From Lewinellaceae bacterium (lineage in GTDB: Bacteria > Bacteroidota > Bacteroidia > Chitinophagales > Saprospiraceae), in contig JADJRC010000009.1 in assembly GCA_016712415.1 (NCBI GenBank), positions 1 to 40,000 of the forward strand: 40,000 nt of DNA, read 5' to 3'. The notes beneath the pieces were generated by a model. It ran no database searches. It saw only the letters and a list, made by a program, of their open reading frames with translations, and had not been told where the DNA came from. Positions within the stretch are counted from its first letter, which is position 1. Each line of letters opens with the position of its first letter. A program made the position numbers and the translations under genes. Below are positions 19,925 through 29,123 of the stretch, in pieces.

Positions 19925-20326
19925 ATGACTTCTAAAGTTGCGTACATCGGCGGCCTCCGCACGGAATGCACCCACCTGCGTTCCGGGCAGACTTTCGTTA
20001 CTGATGCCCCGGTCGACAACCAGGGCAAGGGCGAGGCCTTTTCGCCTACTGATCTGAGCGCCACATCCCTGGCGGCCTGCATGCTCACGACCATGGGCAT
20101 CAGCGCCCGCAACCACGACATCGACATGGATGGCGCAACGGCAGATGTGAACAAAATCATGGCTTCCGACCCGCGCCGCATCGCCCGAGTGGAAGTCACC
20201 GTCAGGATGCCGAAAAAAGACTACACCGAAATCCAGAAGAAAATACTCGAGGCCGCCGGGCGTACCTGCCCCGTTGCGCTCAGCCTTGCAGCCGAACTGG
20301 AGCAGGTCATGGTGTTTGAATGGTAA
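19925..20326 (+). CDS. OsmC-family protein
   Basis: About 133 residues from ATG 19925. OsmC/Ohr fold: FSPTDLSATSLAACMLTTMG contains the first reactive cysteine, and EAAGRTCPVALSLAAELEQV the second, so both catalytic Cys residues are present. The family reduces organic hydroperoxides using thiols. The sequence pattern is nearer to the YhfA-like OsmC branch than to Ohr. It ends 5 bp before the convergent GH32 stop and 75 bp after phoH on the same strand. Confidence 0.9.
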   Translation: MTSKVAYIGGLRTECTHLRSGQTFVTDAPVDNQGKGEAFSPTDLSATSLAACMLTTMGISARNHDIDMDGATADVNKIMASDPRRIARVEVTVRMPKKDYTEIQKKILEAAGRTCPVALSLAAELEQVMVFEW

Positions 20327-20331
20327 AAGCG

Positions 20332-21894
20332 TTACCGGGCTTTGTTCAGGTTCCACACCTTGCCCGAAACCACGCGTACTCCGGCGCCTTTAAGCCGCAG
20401 TCCGGTAAACGCCTCCGTCGGGAAAAAGCAATCGGTCATTACGCAGGCTCCCCCGTCGGCAAAAACCTCTACGGAGGCTACGTCGATGAAAAGGTGCAAC
20501 TGAAGGCGTTGTCCGGCCGTTTTATGCGGCGCCAAATCCTTACTCGAAAATTTGGGTGAAAAAGCCATGTTCCCGCTTTCCCTGCGATCGATGTACAACT
20601 GCCTGTCTGCCGGCGAATAGCCGACACGCACCTTTTCACCCTTGCTGTTGAAGAGTTCGACGCCGAAATCAGCCGGCGTTTGCCCTGCGTCCCATTCCAG
20701 TTCCAGCAGTATTTCCTTGGCTGAAACGGGTTTCCCGGTAACATCACTCAGGTCGCGGGCTCCCCCGATTTCACCTTTTGGCACATCGGCGGCTTGGCCG
20801 CGCAGCGCTTCCAGTTCACTGACAGGCTCCGAAAACAACCGCGGCCCTTCGTGAGTATACTTCAGTTTGAGCGCCCTTGGGATGGTCATGGCGCTGCGCC
20901 AGGCGTCCGTAGGCACCACCTGGGCATAATCCCAGTTGCTCATCCAGCCCAGAAACAGGCGGCGCCCGTCGGAAGGCGGCACATCCGACCAGGTTACCCC
21001 GGCGTAGTTATCGCGCCCATAGTCGAGCCACACGGCTTTTTCCTGCGTTGCCGCCGGTGCAAAACGCTCGTCCGGGACAAAGTTTTTGCCGTCAAACTGC
21101 CCGATAAAGTACTGGGTGCCGGAGCCGCCGTTCGGCGCGCCGGGGTTGATGCTTTGAAGCAGCACCCATTTTTGTTCGCCGGTACCTTCCATGGTCATGG
21201 GAAACAGGTCCGGGCATTCCCAAAGTCCGCCGTGCGCACCCCAACCGGCTCCAAAATCGCTCAGGTGTGTCCAATGTTTCAAATCGGTTGAGCTCCAGAA
21301 TTTGGAATGATCGCCTGCTGAAAAAACCATCAGCCAACGGTTCGACGCAGTATCCCGGATCACCTTCGGGTCGCGGAAATCGCGGATGCCGGGGTTCCCG
21401 ATCACGGGATTGCCGGCATACATGGTCCATGTTTGCCCTTTGTCGTTGCTGTAAGCGATGCTTTGGTATTGAAAATCATTGCGCCCGGACTTTTCCCCGG
21501 CCATCAGGTGTTGGGTAAAAATGGCGACCAGGGGCGGTTTGCCGTCCTGACCGAATCCACTCGTATTGTCCCAATCCACCACAGCGCTGCCGGAAAAGAT
21601 CAGTCCGAGACTGTCGGGGTATATGGCAACGGGCAGGTGCTGCCAGTGCACCATGTCGGCGCTCACCGCATGCCCCCAGTGCATGGGTCCCCAAACGGTG
21701 CTATCCGGATAATATTGGTAAAACAGGTGGTAGTTTCCCTCGTAAAAGACCATCCCGTTGGGGTCGTTCATCCACATTTTTTCGGGAGTAAAATGGAAGT
21801 GCGGACGGTGCGGCTCCTCAGCCGGAGCGGGCTGCGGCTTGTTGCCGCAACCGGTCAAAACGAGTATGCCCAGGGCGGTAATGAGTTTATTCAT
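20332..21894 (-). CDS. Glycoside hydrolase family 32 lipoprotein (levanase/fructanase-like)
   Basis: 520 residues. Lipoprotein signal LGILVLTGCGNK (Cys16). The five-bladed propeller carries all three GH32 catalytic signatures: nucleophile Asp44 in WMNDPNG, Asp175 in the RDP motif (DFRDPKV), and acid/base Glu226 in WECPDLF. Also FSGSAVVDWDNTSGF and a C-terminal beta-sandwich (LHLFIDVASVEVFADGG). It hydrolyses beta-fructosides such as levan, inulin or sucrose outside the cytoplasm. Encoded 14 bp downstream of the ABM-fold gene. Confidence 0.95.
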   Translation of the reverse strand: MNKLITALGILVLTGCGNKPQPAPAEEPHRPHFHFTPEKMWMNDPNGMVFYEGNYHLFYQYYPDSTVWGPMHWGHAVSADMVHWQHLPVAIYPDSLGLIFSGSAVVDWDNTSGFGQDGKPPLVAIFTQHLMAGEKSGRNDFQYQSIAYSNDKGQTWTMYAGNPVIGNPGIRDFRDPKVIRDTASNRWLMVFSAGDHSKFWSSTDLKHWTHLSDFGAGWGAHGGLWECPDLFPMTMEGTGEQKWVLLQSINPGAPNGGSGTQYFIGQFDGKNFVPDERFAPAATQEKAVWLDYGRDNYAGVTWSDVPPSDGRRLFLGWMSNWDYAQVVPTDAWRSAMTIPRALKLKYTHEGPRLFSEPVSELEALRGQAADVPKGEIGGARDLSDVTGKPVSAKEILLELEWDAGQTPADFGVELFNSKGEKVRVGYSPADRQLYIDRRESGNMAFSPKFSSKDLAPHKTAGQRLQLHLFIDVASVEVFADGGACVMTDCFFPTEAFTGLRLKGAGVRVVSGKVWNLNKAR

Positions 21895-21908
21895 GTCGAG
21901 AACAGTAC

Positions 21909-22253
21909 TTAAACCGGGTTAATGTACACATCTGCACCTTCATCAAGGACAGTCACCGACCACGCTTCGGCTTTTCCGGCAAAAAGTGCTTTTGTTTTTG
22001 CCCAGGTAGACTGGAACAGTTCGGAGTTCCGGTAGCGGTCGAGTGCCGCCTCGTCGTCCCAATAACTGAGCGTGAAAAGCACATGGGGTTGCGCAGTATG
22101 CTGCAACAATTCCATGTGCCGGCACCCCGGAAAGGCCCGTATCCTGTCCTTGCTGTGCTCGAATACCTCGCGAAGAAAAGGTTCCACCCCATCTTCCCGA
22201 AAGGTCATTTTTACTATTCGTTTTATCAAAATCAGGTTATTTAAACTCACCAC
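21909..22253 (-). CDS. ABM/dimeric alpha-beta-barrel family protein
   Basis: Up to 114 residues. The core starts LILIKRIVKMTFREDGVEPF and continues FEHSKDRIRAFPGCRHMELL, VLFTLSYWDDEAALDRYRNS, ELFQSTWAKTKALFAGKAEA and WSVTVLD. This is the antibiotic-biosynthesis monooxygenase (ABM) ferredoxin-like fold. Members are small cytosolic oxygenases or stress proteins; the substrate is unknown. It lies 10 bp downstream of gldG and 14 bp upstream of the GH32 gene, so the three may be co-transcribed, although no functional link is apparent. Confidence 0.83.
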   Translation of the reverse strand: MVSLNNLILIKRIVKMTFREDGVEPFLREVFEHSKDRIRAFPGCRHMELLQHTAQPHVLFTLSYWDDEAALDRYRNSELFQSTWAKTKALFAGKAEAWSVTVLDEGADVYINPV

Positions 22254-22255
22254 CT

Positions 22256-22285
22256 ATCATTCATCATTCATCATTCATCATTCCA
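22256..22285. repeat. 7-bp microsatellite across the gldG stop codon
   Basis: The plus strand has ATCATTC repeated about four times. In the gldG frame this encodes the last residues MMNDE and the stop. A unit change of 7 bp would shift frame and alter the last residues or extend the protein. Confidence 0.7.
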
Positions 22286-23982
22286 TATCGCTTTTTCCGC
22301 CGCCAGTTGAAAAACCAGCCAAACAGCCCCAGAAACATCAGGGGTACGGCGATATTGAACAGGCGCCACTGGGGCTGTTCTTTTTGGGCTTTGACCGTGT
22401 CGAGCAGGCGGAGTTTCACCTCCTTGGTGCGGGCTTCGATCACGCCTGTGGGGTCGATCAGGTACTCCACGGCGTTGAGCATCAGTTCTTTGTTGGCATA
22501 AGTGACGTTTTCGAAACGATTGAAGCCAAGCGGCAGCCATTCTTTTTGGGCAGCGTCGCGGACGAAATTGGAGGCGATATCGCCGTCGCTGATGACCAGC
22601 ATACGGGTGGGTGCGCTGACGGGTTTGAATTCCAGGCCGAGTTGTTGCAGCCCGGCCAGCATTTCCTGCGAAACGCGGTTGTCGTAATTGGAAGGGAAGG
22701 CGCCCTCCAGCAACACCCCGACCGGCTGCATGCCCTTGTTGAACTTTTCGGGGTCGGGCTGGTATTTCAGGATGTCGAAACTCAGGTCGATCGGACTGAA
22801 TTGAAGGCGGCTGTACCGGCTGCTCGACAAAATGACCGTTTTTTTCACCGGTGTTTTGGTCCTGATCGTATCGATAGAGGAACAAAAGTGCATGTCCACA
22901 CGGTCGAGGTTTTTTACAATCGGATGCCGTCCGGTGGGCAGCACCGCCGGGTGGTAATACCAGGGGAAGCGGTCGAATTGCGGCGAATTGCCCATCTGGC
23001 CCACCACCAGGCTTATTTTACTGCATTCCAGATCGAGTATGAGGTCGGGTTGAATACGCACGCCGTAGCGGAACAGCATGTCTTCCAGATTGATCGGATA
23101 GTCGGTGGGGAAAAAACGCGGCGGATTTCCGCGCATGCTGTCGAGGTCGGCATTCATGCGGTCGATCAGCCACAACATGCGGCCGCCGTTCATCACATAC
23201 TGGTCGATCTTGAACTTTTCCTGTTCCGAAAAAGCCGTTTGGGGTCTGGCAACCACCAGCAAGGCACATTCCTTGGGCTTGATCTGGATCACAGAATCGA
23301 GCGCGATCCGGTCGGTGTCGTAAAACTGGTTCAGGCTGCGTTCCAGATCGGCAGTGTGCAGTTCGTCGAGTTCGCCATGCCCCTTGGTGAAAAGGATGAT
23401 CTGCCGCTCCGGCGAGCGTATTTTCTTGATGGCATTGGCAAACTTGTATTCCAGCAGCGATACCGAATTGTTAATCACCACCTCCTGGTTCAGCGTCGGC
23501 GACTCGCTCTCCAGCAATTTTACCGGGATGCGCTGGTTGCCGTAATGCACGACGGCCACCGGGTAAATGATCTTTTGCGTGCTTTTGCCCTGCTCCGCCA
23601 CGCGCAGGTTGATGGGCATGATGCCCTGGTCGGCGAGCGCTTTCCTGCGTTCTTTTACCTCCTCCAAAGTGCCCACGGTAGGGTCTTCAAAACGGTAGTC
23701 GACCAGACTGCTCACGGAGCGAAAATCGTCGAGCATTTCGCGGGTAGCCGTTTGCAGGCGCTTGAAACCGGCGGGGAATTCGCCGTCCAGCAATACCTGA
23801 ATGTAAATACGGTCGTTCAACCCTTTCAGCATTGCCTGCGTAGGGCCTGTAAGGGTAAAGCGCTTTTCCTCCGTGAGGTCCAGATGGGCGTAAAAGGTGT
23901 TGGCCAAAATATTGACAAACAACAGTATGCCGCAAAAAAGCGCGAATTGAATGATTGCCTGTGAACGCCGGGTGCGCGCCAT
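22264..23982 (-). CDS. gldG: Gliding-motility ABC transporter component GldG
   Basis: 572 residues. The start MARTRRSQAIIQFALFCGIL leads into a first membrane helix. The large periplasmic region has the GldG-typical HLDLTEEKRFTLTGPTQAML, GLNDRIYIQVLLDGEFPAGF, IILFTKGHGELDELHTADLE and MLWLIDRMNADLDSMRGNPP, and a second C-terminal helix (NIAVPLMFLGLFGWFFNW). GldG works with GldA and GldF as an ABC transporter needed for gliding in Bacteroidota. Neither partner is within 2 kb on this strand in the window; gldF would be expected upstream (above 23982), where a divergent gene starts instead. Confidence 0.93.
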   Translation of the reverse strand: MARTRRSQAIIQFALFCGILLFVNILANTFYAHLDLTEEKRFTLTGPTQAMLKGLNDRIYIQVLLDGEFPAGFKRLQTATREMLDDFRSVSSLVDYRFEDPTVGTLEEVKERRKALADQGIMPINLRVAEQGKSTQKIIYPVAVVHYGNQRIPVKLLESESPTLNQEVVINNSVSLLEYKFANAIKKIRSPERQIILFTKGHGELDELHTADLERSLNQFYDTDRIALDSVIQIKPKECALLVVARPQTAFSEQEKFKIDQYVMNGGRMLWLIDRMNADLDSMRGNPPRFFPTDYPINLEDMLFRYGVRIQPDLILDLECSKISLVVGQMGNSPQFDRFPWYYHPAVLPTGRHPIVKNLDRVDMHFCSSIDTIRTKTPVKKTVILSSSRYSRLQFSPIDLSFDILKYQPDPEKFNKGMQPVGVLLEGAFPSNYDNRVSQEMLAGLQQLGLEFKPVSAPTRMLVISDGDIASNFVRDAAQKEWLPLGFNRFENVTYANKELMLNAVEYLIDPTGVIEARTKEVKLRLLDTVKAQKEQPQWRLFNIAVPLMFLGLFGWFFNWRRKKRYGMMNDE

Positions 23983-24197
23983 CGTCGAGTGATTTTGGTG
24001 TACAATTGCTGCGCGAAGATAGGGGCTTGAACGGATACGCCGATGTGTTGGCCGACATTCCCCGAAATACCGATACTTTTAAAATTTTCTCAAAACCACC
24101 CGCTTGAATGCGCTGTTCACAATAATTCCCGTCCAATAAGGTTTTATTTTCGCCTCCTCAAATATTAACACATATGTTCGCTGCTTCGGCTCCTGAT

Positions 24198-25877
24198 ATG
24201 AAACGTACTCTGCTGTTTTTTTTCTTTTCCCTTTTCATCACTGCCCTTCATGCCCAATGTATTTCCGGCGACTGCAAAAACGGCGTCGGAACCTATGTTT
24301 ATCCATCGGGGGCCCGCTATACCGGCCATTTTAAAGATGGTGAAATCCACGGCATCGGGGTCTGCTATTACACCGATGGCAGCAAATACCAAGGGGAATG
24401 GGTGTACCGGTACCCGGAAGGGCGCGGCTCAAAAACCTATTCCGATGGTACCGTGCGCACCGGAATGTGGCGCCGCGGCAAGCCGGTCGACGACAAGGGG
24501 AAAATTCTGGAGGAATACATCGCCAAAACAAAAGAGGAAAACCAGGACGACGGCACGAATATCCAGTCGGGATGCCTTTCCGGCGACTGCAAGAACGGCG
24601 AGGGCATATTTGCCTATCCCGACGGCAGCAAATACGAGGGCCATTTTGTCAACGGCAAATTCGACGGACAGGGCGTTTTTTACTTTGCCAACGGCGATAA
24701 ATACACCGGCCGTTTCAAGGAAAACTACCCCGACGGGCAAGGCACCCGCGTCTATGCCTCCAATGGCATGGAAGAAACGGGCGACTGGGAGCAGGGTGAA
24801 TTTATCGGCAGCAGCCTGATCGAAAGCGGCAAGGTGGGCTGTATTCAGGGCGATTGCGACAACGGCAAAGGCACCTATATATATAAGGAAGGCTCCGCAA
24901 AATATGTGGGCGATTTTAAAGACGGCATACCGCACGGCTACGGCATCTGTACCTATGCCAACGGCGAACGGTACCGCGGCGAGTGGCTCGAAGGCGCTTT
25001 TGGCGGAAAAGGCGCGCTTTACCTGCGCGACGGCACCATCGTGAACGGCTATTGGCATGCAGGGGAATACCTCGGAAAGGAAGCGCCCGCCGATTACCAA
25101 CCGTCTGCGACACCCGTCGCCGTTGAAACGCCCGTTCAACCCGCTGTCGTCGCGCCGGAAACCAAGGTTTGGGCGGTAGTGGTCGGCGTAGCATCCTACG
25201 ACCACATGCCCGTGCTGCGCTATACCGACGACGATGCCTACCGCTTCTACGCTTTTCTGAAAAGCCTCGAAGGCGGTGCGCTGCCCGACGACCAGATCCG
25301 CATCCTGGTGGACGAGGACGCCAGCCGCGACAACATCCTGGGCACCATGAATGAAATATTCGGCCTGGCCGGCCCCAACGACCTCGTCGTTTTTTACTTC
25401 TCGGGCCACGGACTCAACGGCTCCTTCCTGCCCATCGATTTCGATGGATTCAACAACAAGATCACCCACGAGGAGATCGCGAAAATCTTCAACAAGTGCC
25501 AGGCAAAATTTAAACTCTGCCTGGCCGATGCCTGCCATTCGGGCGGACTCTTTGCCATGCGCTCGGGCGACGCCGATCCTATCTTGAACCAGTATTACGC
25601 CTCACTCGCCAAATCGGTGTCCGGAACAGCCCTTATCATGTCGAGCAAGGCCGACGAAACCTCGCTGGAATCGCAGGGCCTGCGACAGGGCGTTTTCAGC
25701 CACTTCCTCATCCGCGGACTCAAAGGCGAGGCCGACAAAAACAAGGACAAGGTGGTGACGGTGGAGGAGTTGTACGACTTTATCGCGGCCAATGTGCGCG
25801 ACTACACCGGCAACCGCCAAAGCCCGGTCATCAAAGGCACCTACGACCCCAAGATGCCGGTATCGGTGATGCGGTAA
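24198..25877 (+). CDS. Secreted MORN-repeat protein with C-terminal caspase-like peptidase
   Basis: The start is taken at ATG 24198 (MKRTLLFFFFSLFITALHAQ), giving a signal peptide; about 559 residues. Residues 20-290 hold three blocks, each opening with a Cys-x3-8-Cys motif (CISGDCKNGVGTYVYPSGAR, CLSGDCKNGEGIFAYPDGSK, CIQGDCDNGKGTYIYKEGSA), built of MORN-type repeats (YxGxFxDGxxHGxG). A Pro/Thr/Val linker follows. The caspase p20-like domain (KVWAVVVGVASYDHMPVLRY) has the His404 of FYFSGHG and the Cys446 of ADACHSGG, so the dyad is intact. TMNEIFGLAGPNDLVVFY belongs to it. A C14-family peptidase anchored by MORN repeats; target unknown. Confidence 0.9.
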   Translation: MKRTLLFFFFSLFITALHAQCISGDCKNGVGTYVYPSGARYTGHFKDGEIHGIGVCYYTDGSKYQGEWVYRYPEGRGSKTYSDGTVRTGMWRRGKPVDDKGKILEEYIAKTKEENQDDGTNIQSGCLSGDCKNGEGIFAYPDGSKYEGHFVNGKFDGQGVFYFANGDKYTGRFKENYPDGQGTRVYASNGMEETGDWEQGEFIGSSLIESGKVGCIQGDCDNGKGTYIYKEGSAKYVGDFKDGIPHGYGICTYANGERYRGEWLEGAFGGKGALYLRDGTIVNGYWHAGEYLGKEAPADYQPSATPVAVETPVQPAVVAPETKVWAVVVGVASYDHMPVLRYTDDDAYRFYAFLKSLEGGALPDDQIRILVDEDASRDNILGTMNEIFGLAGPNDLVVFYFSGHGLNGSFLPIDFDGFNNKITHEEIAKIFNKCQAKFKLCLADACHSGGLFAMRSGDADPILNQYYASLAKSVSGTALIMSSKADETSLESQGLRQGVFSHFLIRGLKGEADKNKDKVVTVEELYDFIAANVRDYTGNRQSPVIKGTYDPKMPVSVMR

Positions 25878-25905
25878 CATGAATTTCGTGTATGGTAGGG
25901 TGTTT

Positions 25906-26002
25906 CCGCAGATTCCCGCTGAAAAAATCGCAGATCACCGCAGAAATGCGCAGAATATTGCTGAATCTGCGGTGCTGCGGGTTTTTCAGCGGCGATCTGC
26001 GG
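25906..26002. terminator. Inverted repeat between convergent genes (probable bidirectional terminator)
   Basis: CCGCAGAT-TC-CCGCTGAAAAA (25906-25926) pairs with TTTTTCAGCGG-CG-ATCTGCGG (25982-26002), two paired blocks of 11 and 8 bp with a 2-base mismatch. The space between contains further CGCAGA/TCTGCGG copies that can form inner stems. It separates the caspase gene (+) from the flippase gene (-) and could serve both. The repeated CGCAGA words resemble short interspersed repeats of Bacteroidota. Confidence 0.6.
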
Positions 26003-26016
26003 GGACGGGAACACTA

Positions 26017-27502
26017 TTACGAACGCCGGAACATGCTGTTCAGACTGCTTTTCTCCAGGCCGTACACGACACCCAGATACACAAAAAACAACGCTGCCCG
26101 GGCCGTCCAGAGCAAAACGGATGTCCCGGGCAGTGTCGTTCCCAGCCACCGGCTTACGCCGAACAGGCCGAATACGAGCAGGATATACAGCCCCATCCGC
26201 CCGAACTGGTAGGGTACCGGGTAGTATTTCAGCCCGGTGTACCAGGTGGCAAAACACATGAAACCATACGTGGCCAGCGCTGCCCACGCGGCCCCGACAA
26301 AGCCGATGCGCGGCACCAGCAGCAGGTTGAGCCCCAGGGTGAGCAAGGCCCCGCCGATCGATATCCAGGCGCCCAGCAAGGTTTTATCCTTCAGGCGGTA
26401 CCATACCGAGAGGTTGTAATAGATGCCCAGCAGCACATTGGCCATCAGCAGAATAGGCACCACCTTCAGCCCGCTGAAATAGTTTTCGCCGAGAAAATAC
26501 TTGACCAGGTCCAGGCCCAGCAACACGGCCAGCATGCCCGTCACGGCCACGATGGTGAACCATTTAGTCGCCCTGGCCTGTATTTCAGGCGCGTTTTCAT
26601 TGCCGGCATGGCGGAAGAAAAACGGCTCGGCGGCATAGCGGTAGGCCTGCGTGAAAATCGTGATCAGCATGGCCAACTTGTAGTTGTTGCCGTAAATGCC
26701 CACCTGGGCGAGGTTTTGCTCGGGCGTGCCGGGCAGCAGCCATTTCAGCAGCGTCCGGTCGAGCATCTGGTTGACGATGCCGGCAAACTGAACGATGATG
26801 AGCGGTGCGGCATAAAAGATCATGTTCCGCCACAGCGCCCGGTCGAACCCTTTATGGAAGCCGCGAAACTGCGGCGCCAGGTAGACCATCGTGGCGATGC
26901 TGGCCGTCAGGTTGGCCAGGAATACATAGCCTGTCCTTATGTCGGGCGACCACACAAAATGGACCAGTTCATGGCCGTTTTGGGCCGCCCAGGGCAAAAC
27001 ACCAGCCAGAAAAGCGTAAGTGTAATGTTGATACCGATGTTCAGCAGTTTGCCCGCCACAAAACGCCGGGGCCGCTGCTCCAGCCGCAACCGGGCAAAGG
27101 GCAACTCGGACAGGCAATCAAACGCCAGGATCAGCGCAAACCACCTGATATATTCCGGGTTGGCGCTGTAATGCAACAGATCGGCAATCGGCTGCGCGGC
27201 CAGCAGCAGGCTCAGGGTCACGATGCCGGTCGTGGCTACCAGCGACAACAACCCTGTGGCGTACACCTTTTCCCGGTCTTTTTTCCGGGGTGCCGTACCG
27301 GAAATACGCCGATTCCATGCGGTACGAGTACACCACGATCAGGAAACCCGCATAGGCGTACAACTCGTTCAGAATGCCGTTTTCCGCCTCCGTCAGCGTA
27401 CGCGTGTACACGAACACCAGCAGGTAGTTCAGCATCCGCCCGACGATACTGCTCCAGGCCGTATATGGCGGTTTCGCCCGCCAGTTTTTTGATCAGTGAC
27501 AT
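26017..27502 (-). CDS. Wzx/MATE-type oligosaccharide flippase (three frameshifts)
   Basis: Polysaccharide biosynthesis membrane protein. It starts MSLIKKLAGETAIYGL at 27502 and ends at the TAA at 26017. The polypeptide is spread over three frames: SSIVGRMLNYLLVFVYTRTL, then VYATGLLSLVATTGIVTLSL, then LPWAAQNGHELVHFVWSPDI and TGYVFLANLTASIATMVYLA to the end. Breaks lie near 27452 (one extra G), in the A-run at 27283-27288 (one extra), and at 26996-26999 (one base short). The repaired length of about 490 residues with roughly 13-14 helices matches the family. It moves lipid-linked oligosaccharide across the inner membrane. All three breaks are in homopolymers, so I think the gene is intact in vivo. 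Confidence 0.85.
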
Positions 27503-27646
27503 GTTGCGTACATCATGGATTGGTTATCTGCCGGACAAATACGCCGATCGACGCCGCAAAAATGGGGGTTCCAAGTAATTGGCGGGTTTTTTCTGCGACC
27601 CCACCTCCATAAAGTGCGGGACAGGGTCTGCACAACGGGTGCCCTC

Positions 27647-28690
27647 AACCCCACCCCCCGACCCCTCCCCCCGATGGGAGGGGAGACACGTTGCCCTTTG
27701 GCTGGGTGTGGAATAAAAAACAGGCTTAACGCGGTGTCCTCAACCCCGACCCCTCCCCCGATGGGAGGGGAGACACGTTACCCTTTGGCTGGGTGTGGAA
27801 TAAAAACAGGCTTAACGCGGTGTCCTCACCCCCGACCCCTCCCCCGATGGGAGGGGAGACACGTTGCCCTTTGGCTGGGTGTGGAATAAAAAACAGGCTT
27901 AACGCGGTGTCCTCACCCCCTCCCCCGATGGGAGGGGAGACACGTTACCCTTTGGCTGGGTGTGGAATAAAAACAGGCTTAACGCGGTGTCCTCACCCCC
28001 TCCCCCGATGGGAGGGGAGACACGTTGCCCTTTGGCTGGGTGTGGAATAAAAAACAGGCTTAACGCGGGGTCCTCACCTCCCCGATGGGAGGGGGGGCCG
28101 GGGGGGGGGGGTAAAAAAGGGTTGGGGGATGGGGGGCCCCCGCGGGGGGGGACACTTTACCCTTTGGCTGGGTGTGGAATAAAAACAGGCTTAACGCGGA
28201 GTCCTCACTCGCGACCCCTCCCTGATGGGAGGGGGGTGACACGTTGCCCTTTGGCTGGGTGTGGAATAAAAAACAGGCTTAACGCGGTGTCCTCACCCGC
28301 GACCCCTCCCCCGATGGGGGGGGACGCGTTGCCCTTTGGCTGGGTGTGGAATAAAACAGGCTTAACGCGGCGCCTCACCCTCCCGATGGGAGGGGACACG
28401 TTACCCCCTTTGGCTGGGTGTGGAATAAAAACAGGCTTAACGCGGTGTCCCCCGACCCTCCCCCGATGGGGGGACGCGCTCCTTTGGCTGGTGGAATAAA
28501 ACAGGCTTAACGCGGAGTCCTCACCCTCCCCGATGGGAGGGGAGACACGTTACCCTTTGGCGGTGGAATAAAACAGGCTTAACGGTCCCCTCCCCCGATG
28601 GGAGGGGGACACGTTGCCCTTGGCTGGGTGGAATAAAACAGGCTTAACGCGGCGTCCTCTACGTCCCCTCCCATCGGGGGAGGGGTCGGG
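27647..28690. repeat. Second tandem repeat array, about 12 copies of a 65-87 bp unit
   Basis: The unit contains GGAGACACGTTGCCCTTTGG, CTGGGTGTGGAATAAAAAAC and AGGCTTAACGCGGTGTCCTC, followed by CCCCTCCCCCGATGGGAGGG. The landmark AGGCTTAACG occurs near 27720, 27807, 27895, 27975, 28057, 28187, 28270, 28357, 28431, 28505, 28576 and 28641. Each unit carries a hairpin with CCCCTCCC on one arm and GGGAGGGG on the other. Period and G/C-run lengths vary, and 28077-28160 is almost pure G/C noise. The array ends just upstream of a hairpin and the TIR-FGE gene. Open frames across it are repeat artefacts. Not related in sequence to the array at 1-798. Confidence 0.9.
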
Positions 28691-28709
28691 GGTGGGGTTG
28701 CGTACCCCC

Positions 28710-28729
28710 GACGGACTTGGAAGTCCGTC
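28710..28729. other. Short perfect hairpin before the TIR-FGE gene
   Basis: GACGGACTT (28710-28718) and AAGTCCGTC (28721-28729) form a 9-bp stem with a 2-nt loop, flanked by CCCCC on both sides. It lies about 80 bp before the TIR-FGE ATG and may be part of a repeated element or a leader structure. Confidence 0.45.
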
Positions 28730-28811
28730 GTACACCCCCGCAAAATGCTGCCCATGCGCAAATTCGGAAAATTCTGACCATATTTGCCCGCCGCCACGTT
28801 ACCTGTTCTAC

Positions 28812-29123
28812 ATGCGACCGCTGAAAACATTCATCATTTACGCCCGAAAGGACGAATCGTTCAAGGACGATTTGCTGCTCCACCTGAAAGGCACGCTCAT
28901 CGAAACCCGCCACCTGGAGGTGTGGCAGGACGGTGCGATATTGCCCGGTGAGGAATGGGAAAAGGCAATAGAAAAGCAACTGGAAGCAGCCGAAATTTTC
29001 CTCGTCCTGCTCAGCATCCACTCTTTGACCTCGGAATTCATCCGTAAAAAAGAACTGGTCAAAGCCCTCGAAAAAGAGCCGGATCGTGCCCATCCTCGTG
29101 CGCAATTGTTTCTGGCAGAATAA
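28812..29123 (+). CDS. TIR domain, N-terminal half of the TIR-FGE DGR target (frameshift follows)
   Basis: ATG 28812 opens MRPLKTFIIYARKDESFKDD, a TIR-domain beta-A strand and box 1. VWQDGAILPGEEWEKAIEKQ and LEAAEIFLVLLSIHSLTSEF are the following TIR strands and helices. Glu in FIRKKELVKAL sits where NAD-cleaving TIRs have their catalytic glutamate. The frame stops at 29121-29123, but the homologous continuation (RIVPILVRNCFWQNNPVFAG, LQD, PKNMKPASF) is read in the next frame and returns to the original frame before 29160. An extra C in GAGCC near 29079 and a missing C near 29148 restore it. I therefore regard this and the next entry as one gene of about 390 residues. Confidence in the TIR call is high, in the fusion good. 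Confidence 0.85.
   Translation: MRPLKTFIIYARKDESFKDDLLLHLKGTLIETRHLEVWQDGAILPGEEWEKAIEKQLEAAEIFLVLLSIHSLTSEFIRKKELVKALEKEPDRAHPRAQLFLAE

Noticed and set aside
22072..23964. 630-codon plus-strand ORF opposite gldG
   Set aside because: It is the antisense shadow of a well-recognised gene and has no family features.
25879..27171. 430-codon plus-strand ORF opposite the flippase
   Set aside because: Antisense shadow; its low-complexity composition mirrors the membrane protein on the other strand.
27515..28499. ORFs of 124, 85 and 179 codons in the second array
   Set aside because: They are translations of the tandem unit with proline/glycine runs, interrupted at each length change.
27647..28690. 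CRISPR array
   Set aside because: The whole unit is repeated, with no conserved-repeat/unique-spacer pattern, and no cas gene is near; the same applies to 1-798.
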